Source: Methylobacter sp.
Lineage (GTDB): Bacteria; Pseudomonadota; Gammaproteobacteria; Methylococcales; Methylomonadaceae
Direction of reading: 5' to 3'
DNA length: 64,000 nucleotides
Assembly (NCBI GenBank): GCA_024636505.1
Contig: JAGXGY010000022.1
Span: 1 to 64,000 of the forward strand
Positions 9,762 through 19,551 of this stretch are shown in pieces; the first letter of the stretch is position 1; each line of letters opens with the position of its first letter. The notes beneath the pieces were generated by a model that was not told where the DNA came from, did not search any database, and saw only the letters and a program-made list of their open reading frames with translations. The position numbers and the translations under genes are program-made.

Positions 9762-12096
9762 GTAAAGATTCCTCCCGATGTTTTATCTCTGTGGTCTCAG
9801 CGTTTTTACCCAGTAACCATAGGCCGAGCAATACTGCTGAAAAGGCAATGATTAATCCGCTTATCCAGACCAACGAATAATCCGGATGCTCACTATAAGT
9901 CATCGCCTGATAAAAAATCGTGGCGGTCATGTAGGCGATACCGGTGGTCCAGAACACCACAAACACCGTCCAGTTCATGTTGGTTTCCCGGTAAATAGCA
10001 GCGGTTGCCGCAACGCAAGGGGCATACAATAAAATAAATAACAGATAGGCGAAAGCCCCGGCCTTGCCATCGAAACTTTGCTGCATGGCGGCAAAAGTAC
10101 CGGCATTGACTTCCTGTTCACCGGCTGCCGTTGTCATATCGTCGACATTGCCGATATTCAAACCCAATGGATCCAACAGATTATCGGCAACGTCGTGCAG
10201 GTTTTTAGGTACGGTCAAACAGGCATCGATTAAAGCCTGTTGAAGATTGAACGGTGCTTGATCGACGACGCTCGAGTCTGTCGCGGCAAGCTGACTGTAT
10301 AAAGCATCCAGGGTTCCGACTACCGCCTCTTTAGCTAAAACGCCGGTAAATATACCGACTGTTGCCGGCCAGTTGTCTTTTTCTATGCCCATCGGTTTAA
10401 ACGCCGGCGTCAGGCTGCGGCCGATCTCACTCAATACCGATTTATTACTGTTTTCCTGGCCGAACGAACCATCCGTACCCAGCGCATTCAGAAAATTCAA
10501 CACCAGCACCATCGGTACAATAACCTTGCCGGCATTGAACAAAAAGGACTTGAGCCGATCCCAGGTTCTGATAAAAACGCCGCGCACTGTCGGCATGTGG
10601 TAGGCGGGCAACTCCATAATAAAAGGAGATGATTCGCCTTTAAATAAGGTGTGGCGCATGATTAAACCGGTCAGCACCGCGATGGCAATACCCAACAAAT
10701 ACAAACCGAACACCAGATTTTGACCGCCGACCGGGAAAAATGCGGCGGCAAACAAGGCGTAAACCGGCAATCTGGCACCGCAGGACATGAACGGGTTCAT
10801 CAAATTGGTTAATATCCGGTCACGTTGGCTCTCCAACGTCCGTGTTGCCATAATTGCCGGGACATTACAGCCAAAACCAACAATCATTGGCACGAAGGAT
10901 TTGCCGGGCAGGCCGATCATGCGCATGAATCGGTCCATCACAAAAGCCGCCCTGGACATATACCCGGAATCTTCCAGTGCCGACAGAAACATAAACAGGA
11001 AGCCGACAATCGGAATAAAAGTAGCGACCACTTGTATACCGCCGCCTACGCCATTAGTGATTAATACGATCAGCCATTGCGGCAAGTTCAGATCCGTCAA
11101 TGCCAGACTTAGCGCATCGATCAATAAAGCCTCTGCGGCTTGATCGAAAAAATCGACGAAAGCGCTGCCGATGTTAATGGTGAACATGAACATCGCATAC
11201 ATGACTAACAGAAAAATCGGGATACCCAGAAAGCGGTTTAAAATGATGTTGTCGATTTTATCGGTGGTATGGCGGCTCACTTCATTTAGCTTGCAGACTG
11301 CGCCATGGGTTAATTCATTAACGAAGCCGTAACGGGCATCGGCGGCAAGAATGTCGATTTCATCATTGGTTTCGGTTTCTACCCGGCGCTGTAATTGTGC
11401 AACTGTCGGCAATAAGGTTGATCCGGCAATCTGTTTGGACAGGGTATCGTCTTCCAGCAAGCGAATAGCCAACCAACGCAGGTTGCAGTCATGCTGCTGT
11501 GCGGTTTCGGTTAATAATGGCGAAATTTTATCGATGGCTTGCTCTAGTGCGTCGACATAGCTGATTTTGACCGAAGGTATCGGCTTAGTGATAGCGGCGC
11601 TATTGATCGCTGCCTTTAACCTGTCGAGCCCCTCTTTTATTGAGGCAGTAATCGGGATAACCGGGCAGTCAAGAAACTGCTCAAGAAAATCAATATCAAT
11701 TTTAATGCCGCGTTGTTTAACGGCATCCATCATATTAAGCACTAAGATCATCGGCACCCGCATCTCGATCAGTTGCGAGGTTAAATACAGATTTCGTTCC
11801 AGATTGGAGGCATCGACAATATTAATGATTAGATCGGCCTGCTTGGAGGCGACATAATCACGGGCCACTTTTTCATCTAAAGAAACCTGGTCATCGGCAG
11901 CCTCTAAAGAATAGGTTCCGGGGAGATCGACCAATTCGATCAGTTTATGATCGAAGCGGTATTCACCGGTTTTTTTCTCAACCGTAACGCCGGGCCAATT
12001 GCCGACATGCTGCCTGGCACCCGTCAATGCATTAAAGAGTGTGGTCTTGCCGCAATTCGGATTACCGACTACGCCAACCGTAAAATCAGTGTTCAT
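9748..12096 (-). CDS. feoB: Ferrous iron transporter B
   Basis: FeoB of 782 aa, the inner-membrane Fe(II) importer with a cytoplasmic G domain. Seen: G1 GNPNCGKTTLFN near the N-terminus, G3 VDLPGTYSL, G4 NMMD, followed by a helical domain to about residue 270. A membrane domain of many helices follows, with the two gate repeats around GGGIQVVATFIPIVGFLF and a second core containing FTGVLAKEAVVGTLDALYSQ. The start overlaps the feoA stop as TGATG, so translation is probably coupled. Length is typical. Expected to be induced under iron limitation through the candidate Fur site upstream of feoA. Confidence 0.97.
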   Translation of the reverse strand: MNTDFTVGVVGNPNCGKTTLFNALTGARQHVGNWPGVTVEKKTGEYRFDHKLIELVDLPGTYSLEAADDQVSLDEKVARDYVASKQADLIINIVDASNLERNLYLTSQLIEMRVPMILVLNMMDAVKQRGIKIDIDFLEQFLDCPVIPITASIKEGLDRLKAAINSAAITKPIPSVKISYVDALEQAIDKISPLLTETAQQHDCNLRWLAIRLLEDDTLSKQIAGSTLLPTVAQLQRRVETETNDEIDILAADARYGFVNELTHGAVCKLNEVSRHTTDKIDNIILNRFLGIPIFLLVMYAMFMFTINIGSAFVDFFDQAAEALLIDALSLALTDLNLPQWLIVLITNGVGGGIQVVATFIPIVGFLFMFLSALEDSGYMSRAAFVMDRFMRMIGLPGKSFVPMIVGFGCNVPAIMATRTLESQRDRILTNLMNPFMSCGARLPVYALFAAAFFPVGGQNLVFGLYLLGIAIAVLTGLIMRHTLFKGESSPFIMELPAYHMPTVRGVFIRTWDRLKSFLFNAGKVIVPMVLVLNFLNALGTDGSFGQENSNKSVLSEIGRSLTPAFKPMGIEKDNWPATVGIFTGVLAKEAVVGTLDALYSQLAATDSSVVDQAPFNLQQALIDACLTVPKNLHDVADNLLDPLGLNIGNVDDMTTAAGEQEVNAGTFAAMQQSFDGKAGAFAYLLFILLYAPCVAATAAIYRETNMNWTVFVVFWTTGIAYMTATIFYQAMTYSEHPDYSLVWISGLIIAFSAVLLGLWLLGKNAETTEIKHREESLHDLI

Positions 12097-12329
12097 CAGA
12101 GTTTCTCTATCAATAATATTTCCGCTTCATCCCTGCGCAGAGTTAATGAAAAGCCACGCAATTTAATCTCAACAGGATCTCCCATCGGCGCAAAACGGGT
12201 GACATTAAACTTGGTTCCAGGTGTTAAGCCCATAGCCAGCAAGCGTTTTCGATAAGCTTTTCCCGATGATTCAAAGCCGATGATTTTACCTGAATCACCC
12301 ACTGCCAGATCTTTTAAACTTATGGCCAT
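12096..12329 (-). CDS. feoA: Ferrous iron transport protein A
   Basis: FeoA of 77 aa, a small SH3-like cytoplasmic protein needed for FeoB-dependent iron uptake. Typical features: the start MAISLKDLAVGDSGKI, the glycine-rich turn, RKRLLAMGLTPGTKF and the C-terminal strand pair PVEIKLRGFSLTLRRDEA. First gene of feoABC, translationally coupled to feoB (TGATG). The region 50-65 bp upstream of the ATG holds a candidate Fur operator. Confidence 0.95.
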   Translation of the reverse strand: MAISLKDLAVGDSGKIIGFESSGKAYRKRLLAMGLTPGTKFNVTRFAPMGDPVEIKLRGFSLTLRRDEAEILLIEKL

Positions 12330-12380
12330 AAATTAAGCATTGAAATAAAGTGCATTAAAACCAACCGCTCCCGTAGTTAT

Positions 12381-12395
12381 CAACAATCATTCTCA
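12381..12395 (-). promoter_or_regulatory. Candidate Fur box upstream of feoA
   Basis: On the minus strand the 15-mer TGAGAATGATTGTTG matches the 7-1-7 Fur consensus TGATAATNATTATCA at 10 of 14 defined positions. It lies about 52 bp before the feoA ATG in AT-rich DNA, where an iron-responsive operator is expected. The match is moderate and by eye. Confidence 0.5.
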
Positions 12396-12555
12396 TTTAA
12401 GATAACTATATCATATAACCAAATTATATAATCGGTATTTTCAATAGAGAGTAAATTGTATCCTATGGTTTTAATTTTTTGGATTAGCTTTCTTGAGTTT
12501 ATATAAGTTATTTCTCTTTATAAAGAATCTATTATCAAATAATAGTTATTTACAA

Positions 12556-12702
12556 GAGCTATATTGTCAATTTTTCGATGGAGCGAGAACGCATAAAACC
12601 GGCTATAGTCTCGGTGATATTCGCCAACGTCATAGTGGTTTTAACCGTATGAAAATAACTGGTGCCTTGCAAGCTAACCAGTTCAAAGGTATTTACCTTT
12701 GA
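12556..12702 (+). pseudogene. IS630-type transposase fragment (remnant)
   Basis: A short stretch reads GARTHKTGYSLGDIRQRH then NRMKITGALQANQF, which resembles the middle of an IS630-superfamily DDE transposase (pattern: R.HGYS..G.R, then R.nViGAL). The open frame runs 12493-12702, but only this part looks like a transposase. It ends in the palindrome at 12678-12707. No complete gene, no catalytic triad. The assignment rests on a loose remembered pattern. Confidence 0.4.
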
Positions 12703-12707
12703 ACTGG
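12678..12707. repeat. 30-bp perfect palindrome joining two transposase scraps
   Basis: Arms CCAGTTCAAAGGTA and its exact complement (14 bp each, 12678-12691 and 12694-12707) enclose TT. The plus-strand IS630-like fragment runs into it from the left and the minus-strand fragment ends in it from the right, so it may mark a recombination junction. No T tract follows on either side. Confidence 0.65.
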
Positions 12708-12846
12708 ATTATTCGCCAATAGCGCAAGCGTTTTCCGCTGGGATTGCCATGCGTAAGGGATGTAAGCATCGGCACTGAAACCGTTTTCGTCCAGAAACAA
12801 TAAATCAATCCTGCCGATAACCTCGCCAGCGTTAGCAGCGTTTCTA
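12693..12846 (-). pseudogene. IS630-family transposase fragment (remnant)
   Basis: On the minus strand one frame reads GRIDLLFLDENGFSADAYIP followed by YAWQSQRKTLALLANN. This is the diagnostic IS630 segment around the second catalytic Asp (family pattern: DESGFS..P..PYAWQ..G.T). It has no start and ends at a TAA inside the 12678-12707 palindrome; 5' of about 12846 the frame is lost. About 50 codons remain of a protein usually over 300 aa, so it is dead. Confidence 0.6.
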
Positions 12847-12988
12847 ATCCCAATAATAAGCACTTATAAATAGAGTATATTATTTGATAATAGACTTTTA
12901 TAAAAAATTCCAGCCTTTTTTTTTCCAAGGCGAGTTTCAATAACTGCTGAAAATTAAATTGACATCCTCCCCGCCCTAGTTTTCAGCA

Positions 12989-13032
12989 GGAGTGCAAGCT
13001 TTGCTTGCGCTTACAGGCGAAGCCTGCATTCC
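12989..13032. repeat. 44-bp GGAGTGCAAGC element (copy B)
   Basis: Begins GGAGTGCAAGCTTTGCTTGC and ends GAAGCCTGCATTCC; same length and nearly the same sequence as 6063-6106. Its right flank (CTATTGGCAACTTGCTC, then TTATTTTGTGC) recurs at 41320-41355, where the element core has been deleted. Confidence 0.8.
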
Positions 13033-13111
13033 AACTATTGGCAACTTGCTCACATTATTTTGTGCACGTTCCTTAGTCAAATGTGGCGCAGCATCCCGTC
13101 CGAAAGTTGTA

Positions 13112-13130
13112 GGGGCGAATTTATTCGCCA
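13112..13130. repeat. GGCGAAT..ATTCGCC palindrome
   Basis: Arms GGCGAAT (13114-13120) and ATTCGCC (13123-13129) around TT, within GGGGCGAATTTATTCGCCA. Same family as 9461-9486. It lies inside the 222-bp insert. Confidence 0.65.
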
Positions 13131-13203
13131 CGTGGCATCGTATAGATTGATTCGGACAACAACATCCGGGAATGGGCAAATAACTTGTGTAGATACTTAT
13201 GCC

Positions 13204-13674
13204 CTAAAGGACCGGGATTCCTACTGCTAGACGCTTATGCCCAAGCGCGAGAATGTTCTTTGCTGCATTCATATCTCTATCATGCATGGTGCCACACTCG
13301 GCACAAGTCCATGCTCTTATTCCAAGTCCTGCTCTACCTTTCGGACTACTGGCGCTTATACAGCCGCAGCACGAACAGGCTTGGGTAGTGTACGACTCGT
13401 TGGCTTCTATAAACACACCTTGCGTCGCTATCGACTTATATTCAAGTTGTGTTTTCAGCATCGCCCAGCCTGCATCTAAAACGGATTTCGCCATGTTAGT
13501 TTTCGCAAGGCCGGAGGCGCTGACATTGCCAACGATTATTAAACTGTTTTCACGAACAATTTTGTTACTGAATTTATGGATCGCATCCTTGCGTCGATGC
13601 TTAATCTTGGCATGAATCGCTTTGACCCGTTTTTTATCCCTGTCCCGTTGCGCTATGCAACAACTAATGCGCAC
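13204..13674 (-). pseudogene. tnpB: IS200/IS605-family TnpB (OrfB), C-terminal remnant
   Basis: 156 codons of a transposon-encoded RNA-guided nuclease, a family usually near 370-400 aa, so more than half of the N-terminus is missing. Seen: the IHAKIKHRRKDAIHKFS helix, the RuvC-II strand IIVGNVSASGLAKT, the zinc ribbon CSCCGC...CAECG and the RuvC-III Asp in HDRDMNAAKNI. RuvC-II has Gly where canonical TnpB has Glu; the Glu in EANESYTTQ may substitute, as reported for rearranged TnpB clades. An in-frame TAA lies just upstream of the GTG at 13672, so no longer protein is made. Its right-end hairpin is split by the 222-bp insert. A dead copy. Confidence 0.85.
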
Positions 13675-14069
13675 CGACGAAGCTTGAGTTTACATCGCCA
13701 TGACTCGCATCATGGTGTGATCTGATGGGGGTTAAAGAAAGTAGATTATCATCGGTTCCCGACCCTGCACATGCACCTACCTTCCTTGTGTATGCAGGAT
13801 CTAAGCCTTGGATACTCCACGGCATGAGTGAATTTCATTAATTTTGATCATACAAGTGCCGGATCGCCCCTCGGGAAAATAACTTGTAAGGAAGGGACTT
13901 TACGGACTCTTTGGTAAAGAAAAATCCTGTAACGCTCAGGCTGAATAAACACAGAACCACACTGTTATTTAAGTCAGCCGAAAATAACAGTCATTGGGCG
14001 CGAATAACGTATTCGTACCCAATGAATAAGCACAAGAAATACGTTAAATTAAGAAAGAAGAACCTAACG
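13675..14069. other. Gap between tnpB remnant and the H-NS gene
   Basis: No gene is supported. Several short hairpins are visible and a plus-strand ORF (13911-14111) is a chance frame overlapping the H-NS gene. An imperfect palindrome of the GGGCGAAT family lies at 13992-14024. No transposase or RNA gene could be recognised in 13690-13900. Confidence 0.5.
13992..14024. repeat. Imperfect palindrome related to the GGGCGAAT family
   Basis: Outer arms CATTGGG/CCCAATG (13992-13998, 14018-14024) and inner arms CGAAT/ATTCG (14001-14005, 14011-14015). It lies 46 bp past the H-NS stop and might act as a terminator on the minus strand. Confidence 0.5.
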
Positions 14070-14384
14070 CTATACTTCAAATTCAGCGCGTTGATGCCCA
14101 GCATTGAGTAATTCCTGCATCCATTTTGGCGCAACTCCGCGTCCTGTCCATGTTTTGCTGAAATCGTCAGGATGACGATATTTAATGGCAACTTTTACGC
14201 CCTTGCGAACCGACTTCTTTTCGGCCTCATGGATTTCCACAATGACATCAATAGAGGCAGCTAATTCTTTAATCTGCGCGATAACTTCCTTACGCTTGTT
14301 AGCCTGCATATTTTTTAATGCTTTTTCTGCGTTTACAATAACATCTTGTAATTCATGCTCAGAAAGATTTTGAAACTCGGTCAT
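14070..14384 (-). CDS. H-NS family nucleoid-associated protein
   Basis: Protein of 104 aa. The N-terminal 60 residues form a charged coiled coil for oligomerisation (ALKNMQANKRKEVIAQIKEL). The C-terminal part contains the H-NS DNA-binding core: YRHPDDFSKTWTGRGVAPKW, with the W-T-G-R-G loop that inserts in the minor groove of AT-rich DNA. Such proteins silence AT-rich, often foreign genes. The gene lies among mobile-element debris with AT-rich flanks. The start is supported by an AAGGGC about 7 bases upstream. Whether it is the main chromosomal H-NS or an accessory paralogue cannot be told. Confidence 0.9.
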   Translation of the reverse strand: MTEFQNLSEHELQDVIVNAEKALKNMQANKRKEVIAQIKELAASIDVIVEIHEAEKKSVRKGVKVAIKYRHPDDFSKTWTGRGVAPKWMQELLNAGHQRAEFEV

Positions 14385-14513
14385 TTTTAGCCCTTAAAAT
14401 AAATAAAATATACCTATTAATTTTATCATTAATTTTAAATAAACATATTAAATTATTCAACATCAAATATATACCTGTACGCCTTACTTTAAAAAAATAT
14501 GACGTTCTTTTAA

Positions 14514-15307
14514 TCAGTTCAAGTTAAGCTTTACAAAAACAAGCGATGCATCGTACCGCCGAAAGTAGTTATTTAACCTCAAATTTAATAACCGGTCGTT
14601 TTTATCAAACAGCCTTACCGTCCAGTTATCTTTTTCGGCATCGGAAATAACTGACGACTTAATGCACGCCATCTATTACCCGATATAGTTAATGTCTTCC
14701 CCGTAACAACAACTCCATTCTTCTATCATTCATCGATAGACCCGGCTGCCTTTCATTGCTTTCATTGAAGTAAAATAATAAATTCATATCGGCTTGTTAT
14801 TGCCAACCTTCACAGCCTCCACTATTTTATTTACCGGTTGTTTATTATTAATCCCGTAAGCTAATGCTGCTCTCATTTGATTAGCATTAACTTTTGAATG
14901 CTCCAGCTCATTGAATAATTTTCTCGTCGGCTGGTTTTTTATACACTTTTTTCCAGAATAAAAAAGGCGGTTTATTTGCTTTTATTATTCAGCTCTTTTT
15001 TCGACTTATCTAAGGGACTAGCCCAAAAATCACTTACGTCGATATATCCATTTTTTATCCCGGCGGCCTTAAGATCAGTCGGCAATGTCACCTGTTTTTC
15101 TACAGCATTAACTGTCGTTAATGTATTATTCTGCATATTTTTATTACCCGCATAAAATAACGATGCTAATATTAGAACCAGCACACTCGCCGCCAGCACT
15201 ATCCTTTTAATGTTCCACTCCGTTATCATCTTGGGCGCCAAATTTGCCGTCGGTTTTCCAGGTAGCGGATATTTAACCTGAATAACAATATTTCGTTTGT
15301 CTGTCAT
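14514..15307 (-). pseudogene. DUF2914 membrane-anchored protein, decayed
   Basis: An open N-terminal part (14972-15307, 111 codons) has a basic start, a Pro-rich stretch and one membrane helix (IKRIVLAASVLVLILASLFY). After its stop the coding signal continues in another frame with further stops: NQMRAALAYGINNKQPVNKI, stop, IYYFTSMKAMKGSRVYR, stop, MIEEWSCCYGEDINYIG, then by frameshift GNRWRALSRQ, then DNWTVRLFDKND. These pieces follow the order of the DUF2914 domain (YYFT...G..VYHRW...GDRW...W.V...D). At least three stops and several frameshifts break it. The N-terminal ORF might still make a short membrane peptide. Function of the family is unknown. Confidence 0.6.
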
Positions 15308-15465
15308 AAAATCATATTAACCCTGAGTTTAGGCAAAAACACGTGATTGCCTTTGTTAGCTTAACGCCGCATATTTTAGTCAGCGAATGCGTTAAACCTT
15401 GGTAATATACTACTTAAGCGTTCAAATAAAGACAAAATCCTTACAGAATAAATTGGATATTCAAA

Positions 15466-18291
15466 ATGAGTAAGCTGCTTAAAATTTTTCAAGATTCTTC
15501 TTCTCTTTACGGCAGCAACGCCAGCTTTGTTGAAAATTTATATGAACGATTCCTGGAAGACCCGGAATCAGTTGAACCGAGCTGGCAAAAAGAATTCAGT
15601 AAAATCCACAATCGCACTGATTTTGAGACGCCGCACAGCCCCGTTATAGAACGCTTTGCGCAACTTGCCGTTAAATCTCAAGGCAGGCTGGCCAAATTAC
15701 AAGGATTTACCGAGGAAAGCGTTAAAAAACAATCGGCTGTTGCCCGGCTTATTAATCATTACCGGGTTCGCGGACATCAAATTGCCGCCAATAATCCATT
15801 GGGGAAAACCATGCCCCCTCCCCCCGATATGGATCCTGTTTACTACGAACTGTCCGAACCCGACATGGATACCTTGTTCGATACCGGCGCACTTTATGGC
15901 ATTGACCGTTTGCCTTTACGCGATATTATTACAAGCCTGAAAGAGATTTACTGCGGCAGTATCGGCTCTGAATACATGCACATAGTCGATACTCAAATCA
16001 GGCGCTGGATTATAAACCGCCTGGAAAGTTCTAAAAGCAACTTGGAACTGAAACCTGAAAAAAAACTCTGGTTATTAAGATTACTGACCGCCGCCGAAGG
16101 CATAGAAAGCCATTTACACAACCGGTTTGTCGGGCAAAAACGTTTTTCCCTGGAAGGCGGGGAATCGCTGATCCCCATTCTGGATGAATTAGTCCAAGGG
16201 CTGGGCGAAAAAGGCGTTAATGAAATCGTACTGGGTATGGCTCACCGAGGCCGGTTAAACGTACTGGTCAACATTTTGGGAAAAAGCCCCGCCAGTCTGT
16301 TTAACGAATTTGCCGGTACCTCGCCGCTTTCGCCAGGCGTCAGTACCGGCGACGTCAAATATCATATGGGCTTTTCGTCCGACATCAGTACGCCCGGCGG
16401 TCCGGTGCATTTGACGCTGGCTTTCAACCCGTCGCATCTGGAAATCATCAACCCAGTGGTCGAAGGCTCAGTTAAGGCCCGTCAGGACAGAACAGAAAAA
16501 AACGGCAAAAATACGGTCATTCCCATTTTAATCCACGGAGACGCGGCTTTTTCCGGGCAAGGCATCATCATGGAAACCTTGAATATGTCGCAAACCCGTG
16601 CTTTCTCTACCGGCGGCACCATACATATTGTAATTAACAATCAAATCGGCTTTACCACCAGCAACCCCAAAGACGCACGCTCCACACTGTATTGCACCGA
16701 TGTCGCCAGCATGATCCAGGCACCTGTTTTCCATGTTAACGGTGATGATCCCGAGGCCGTCGTATTTGTCACCAAACTGGCCATGGACTACCGAATGACC
16801 TTTAATAAAGATGTGGTGATCGACCTTATTTGCTATCGCCGACTGGGGCATAACGAAGCCGACGAGCCATCGACCACCCAGCCCTTGATGTACAAAAAAA
16901 TCCGTAAACTCAAGTCGACCAGAAAGCTTTACGCCGAAAAGCTCATCAACGCCGGACTTATTACTGCTGAACAAGCCACAGAGTTGGAACAACATTATCA
17001 AAAACTGCTCGAAGCCGGTGAAGTCGTTTCCAGACCTATTCTGGATAACGGTCCTTACCTATACACCAATCAATGGAATAAATTCCTGAGCAGCGATTGG
17101 AAGTCAACCTGCAATACCGCAGTTTCCATGGATCATCTGCGCTTTTGTAACGATAGAATGCAGCGACTGCCAACCGGTTTTGAATTACATGCCCGAGTCG
17201 CTAAAGTGATGGATAACCGTCGTAAAATGGCGGCGGGAGCCATGCCGCTGGACTGGGGCTTTGCTGAAAACATGGCCTATGCAACACTGCTGCTGAACAA
17301 ATATAACGTGCGCTTAACCGGCCAGGATGTCAGTCGCGGCACCTTTGTGCATCGCCATGCTGTGCTGCATAATCAAATCAATAATAAAACCTATACACCG
17401 ATCAAACATTTAGACAAAGATCAGGGTAAAGCGCAGATTTTCGACTCCCTGCTTTCCGAAGCTGGCGTGTTAGGTTTTGAATACGGTTACAGCACCACCA
17501 TGCCCAATACTCTGGTTATCTGGGAAGCGCAATTCGGCGACTTTGCCAACGGCGCACAAGTCGTCATCGATCAATTTATCAGCTCCGGCGAAACCAAATG
17601 GGGACGTTTGTGCCATTTAGTCATGCTGCTTCCGCACGGCTTTGAAGGCCAGGGACCTGAACATTCCTCAGCTCGACTGGAGCGCTATCTGCAACTGTGT
17701 GCCGAGCATAACATCCAGGTTTGCAGTCCGACGACGCCTGCGCAAATATTTCACTTATTGCGTCGTCAGATGCTGCGACCCTACCGTAAGCCGTTGATAG
17801 TAATGAGCCCTAAAAGCCTGCTGCGCCATAAACTCGCAATTTCCACGCTGGAAGATTTAACCGGCGGTCAGTTTCAGCCACTGATCGGCGAGCAGGACGA
17901 CATCCCCCCCAAAAAAGTGACCCGACTGGTCATGTGTTCCGGAAAAGTCTATTACGATTTAATCGAAACCAGGCGTCAGGACGATCTCAAGCACGTCGCC
18001 ATTGCCCGCATAGAGCAACTCTACCCTTTCCCCGACGAATTGTTTAGAGCGGAAGTCGGCAAATACCCGCAACTTAAAGAATTTATCTGGTGTCAGGAAG
18101 AACCTCAAAATCAAGGTGCATGGTATCAATCCAGACACCACTTTACCGACAACTTAGACCTAAAAATCAGCATGACTTATGCCGGCAGAGAGGCCTCGGC
18201 AGCACCTGCGGTCGGTAATTTTCGCGTCCATATAGAGCAACAAAAAGCCGTCGTTCACTCGGCTCTTTACGGCAAACCTTCAGGAAAATAA
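15466..18291 (+). CDS. sucA: 2-oxoglutarate dehydrogenase E1 component
   Basis: Thiamine-diphosphate-dependent decarboxylase subunit (941 aa; E. coli 933) of the 2-oxoglutarate dehydrogenase complex, converting 2-oxoglutarate and transferring succinyl to lipoyl-E2. Seen: the N-terminal E2-binding segment ([20 protein letters not shown]), [30 protein letters not shown], the ThDP/Mg segment [20 protein letters not shown]...[19 protein letters not shown], and the pyrimidine-domain [15 protein letters not shown]. All key residues look intact. First gene of sucA-sucB-lpd; two bases separate it from sucB. Type I methanotrophs are often said to lack this activity, so an intact E1 beside an altered E3 is notable. 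Confidence 0.97.
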   Translation: MSKLLKIFQDSSSLYGSNASFVENLYERFLEDPESVEPSWQKEFSKIHNRTDFETPHSPVIERFAQLAVKSQGRLAKLQGFTEESVKKQSAVARLINHYRVRGHQIAANNPLGKTMPPPPDMDPVYYELSEPDMDTLFDTGALYGIDRLPLRDIITSLKEIYCGSIGSEYMHIVDTQIRRWIINRLESSKSNLELKPEKKLWLLRLLTAAEGIESHLHNRFVGQKRFSLEGGESLIPILDELVQGLGEKGVNEIVLGMAHRGRLNVLVNILGKSPASLFNEFAGTSPLSPGVSTGDVKYHMGFSSDISTPGGPVHLTLAFNPSHLEIINPVVEGSVKARQDRTEKNGKNTVIPILIHGDAAFSGQGIIMETLNMSQTRAFSTGGTIHIVINNQIGFTTSNPKDARSTLYCTDVASMIQAPVFHVNGDDPEAVVFVTKLAMDYRMTFNKDVVIDLICYRRLGHNEADEPSTTQPLMYKKIRKLKSTRKLYAEKLINAGLITAEQATELEQHYQKLLEAGEVVSRPILDNGPYLYTNQWNKFLSSDWKSTCNTAVSMDHLRFCNDRMQRLPTGFELHARVAKVMDNRRKMAAGAMPLDWGFAENMAYATLLLNKYNVRLTGQDVSRGTFVHRHAVLHNQINNKTYTPIKHLDKDQGKAQIFDSLLSEAGVLGFEYGYSTTMPNTLVIWEAQFGDFANGAQVVIDQFISSGETKWGRLCHLVMLLPHGFEGQGPEHSSARLERYLQLCAEHNIQVCSPTTPAQIFHLLRRQMLRPYRKPLIVMSPKSLLRHKLAISTLEDLTGGQFQPLIGEQDDIPPKKVTRLVMCSGKVYYDLIETRRQDDLKHVAIARIEQLYPFPDELFRAEVGKYPQLKEFIWCQEEPQNQGAWYQSRHHFTDNLDLKISMTYAGREASAAPAVGNFRVHIEQQKAVVHSALYGKPSGK

Positions 18292-18293
18292 CA

Positions 18294-19547
<1,254 letters not shown>

Positions 19548-19551
19548 AGCC

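Larger units (their letters stand above)
12979..13200. mobile_element. 222-bp repeat-bearing insert in the tnpB element end
   Basis: The 6-bp GCCCTA occurs just outside both ends (12973-12978 and 13201-13206), looking like a target-site duplication. Removing the insert and one copy rejoins CCTCCCCGCCCTAAAGGACC, the terminal hairpin commonly found after IS605-type orfB genes, so the ancestral site can be reconstructed. The insert starts GTTTTCAGC, as does the relative at 41301. It contains the 44-bp repeat copy B and one GGCGAAT palindrome. No ORF and no terminal inverted repeats are visible, so how it moved is unknown. Confidence 0.6.

Noticed and set aside
13675-13911. Group II intron or riboswitch in the gap after the tnpB remnant
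   Set aside because: Some GC-rich hairpins are present, but no domain V-like or known riboswitch core could be matched.
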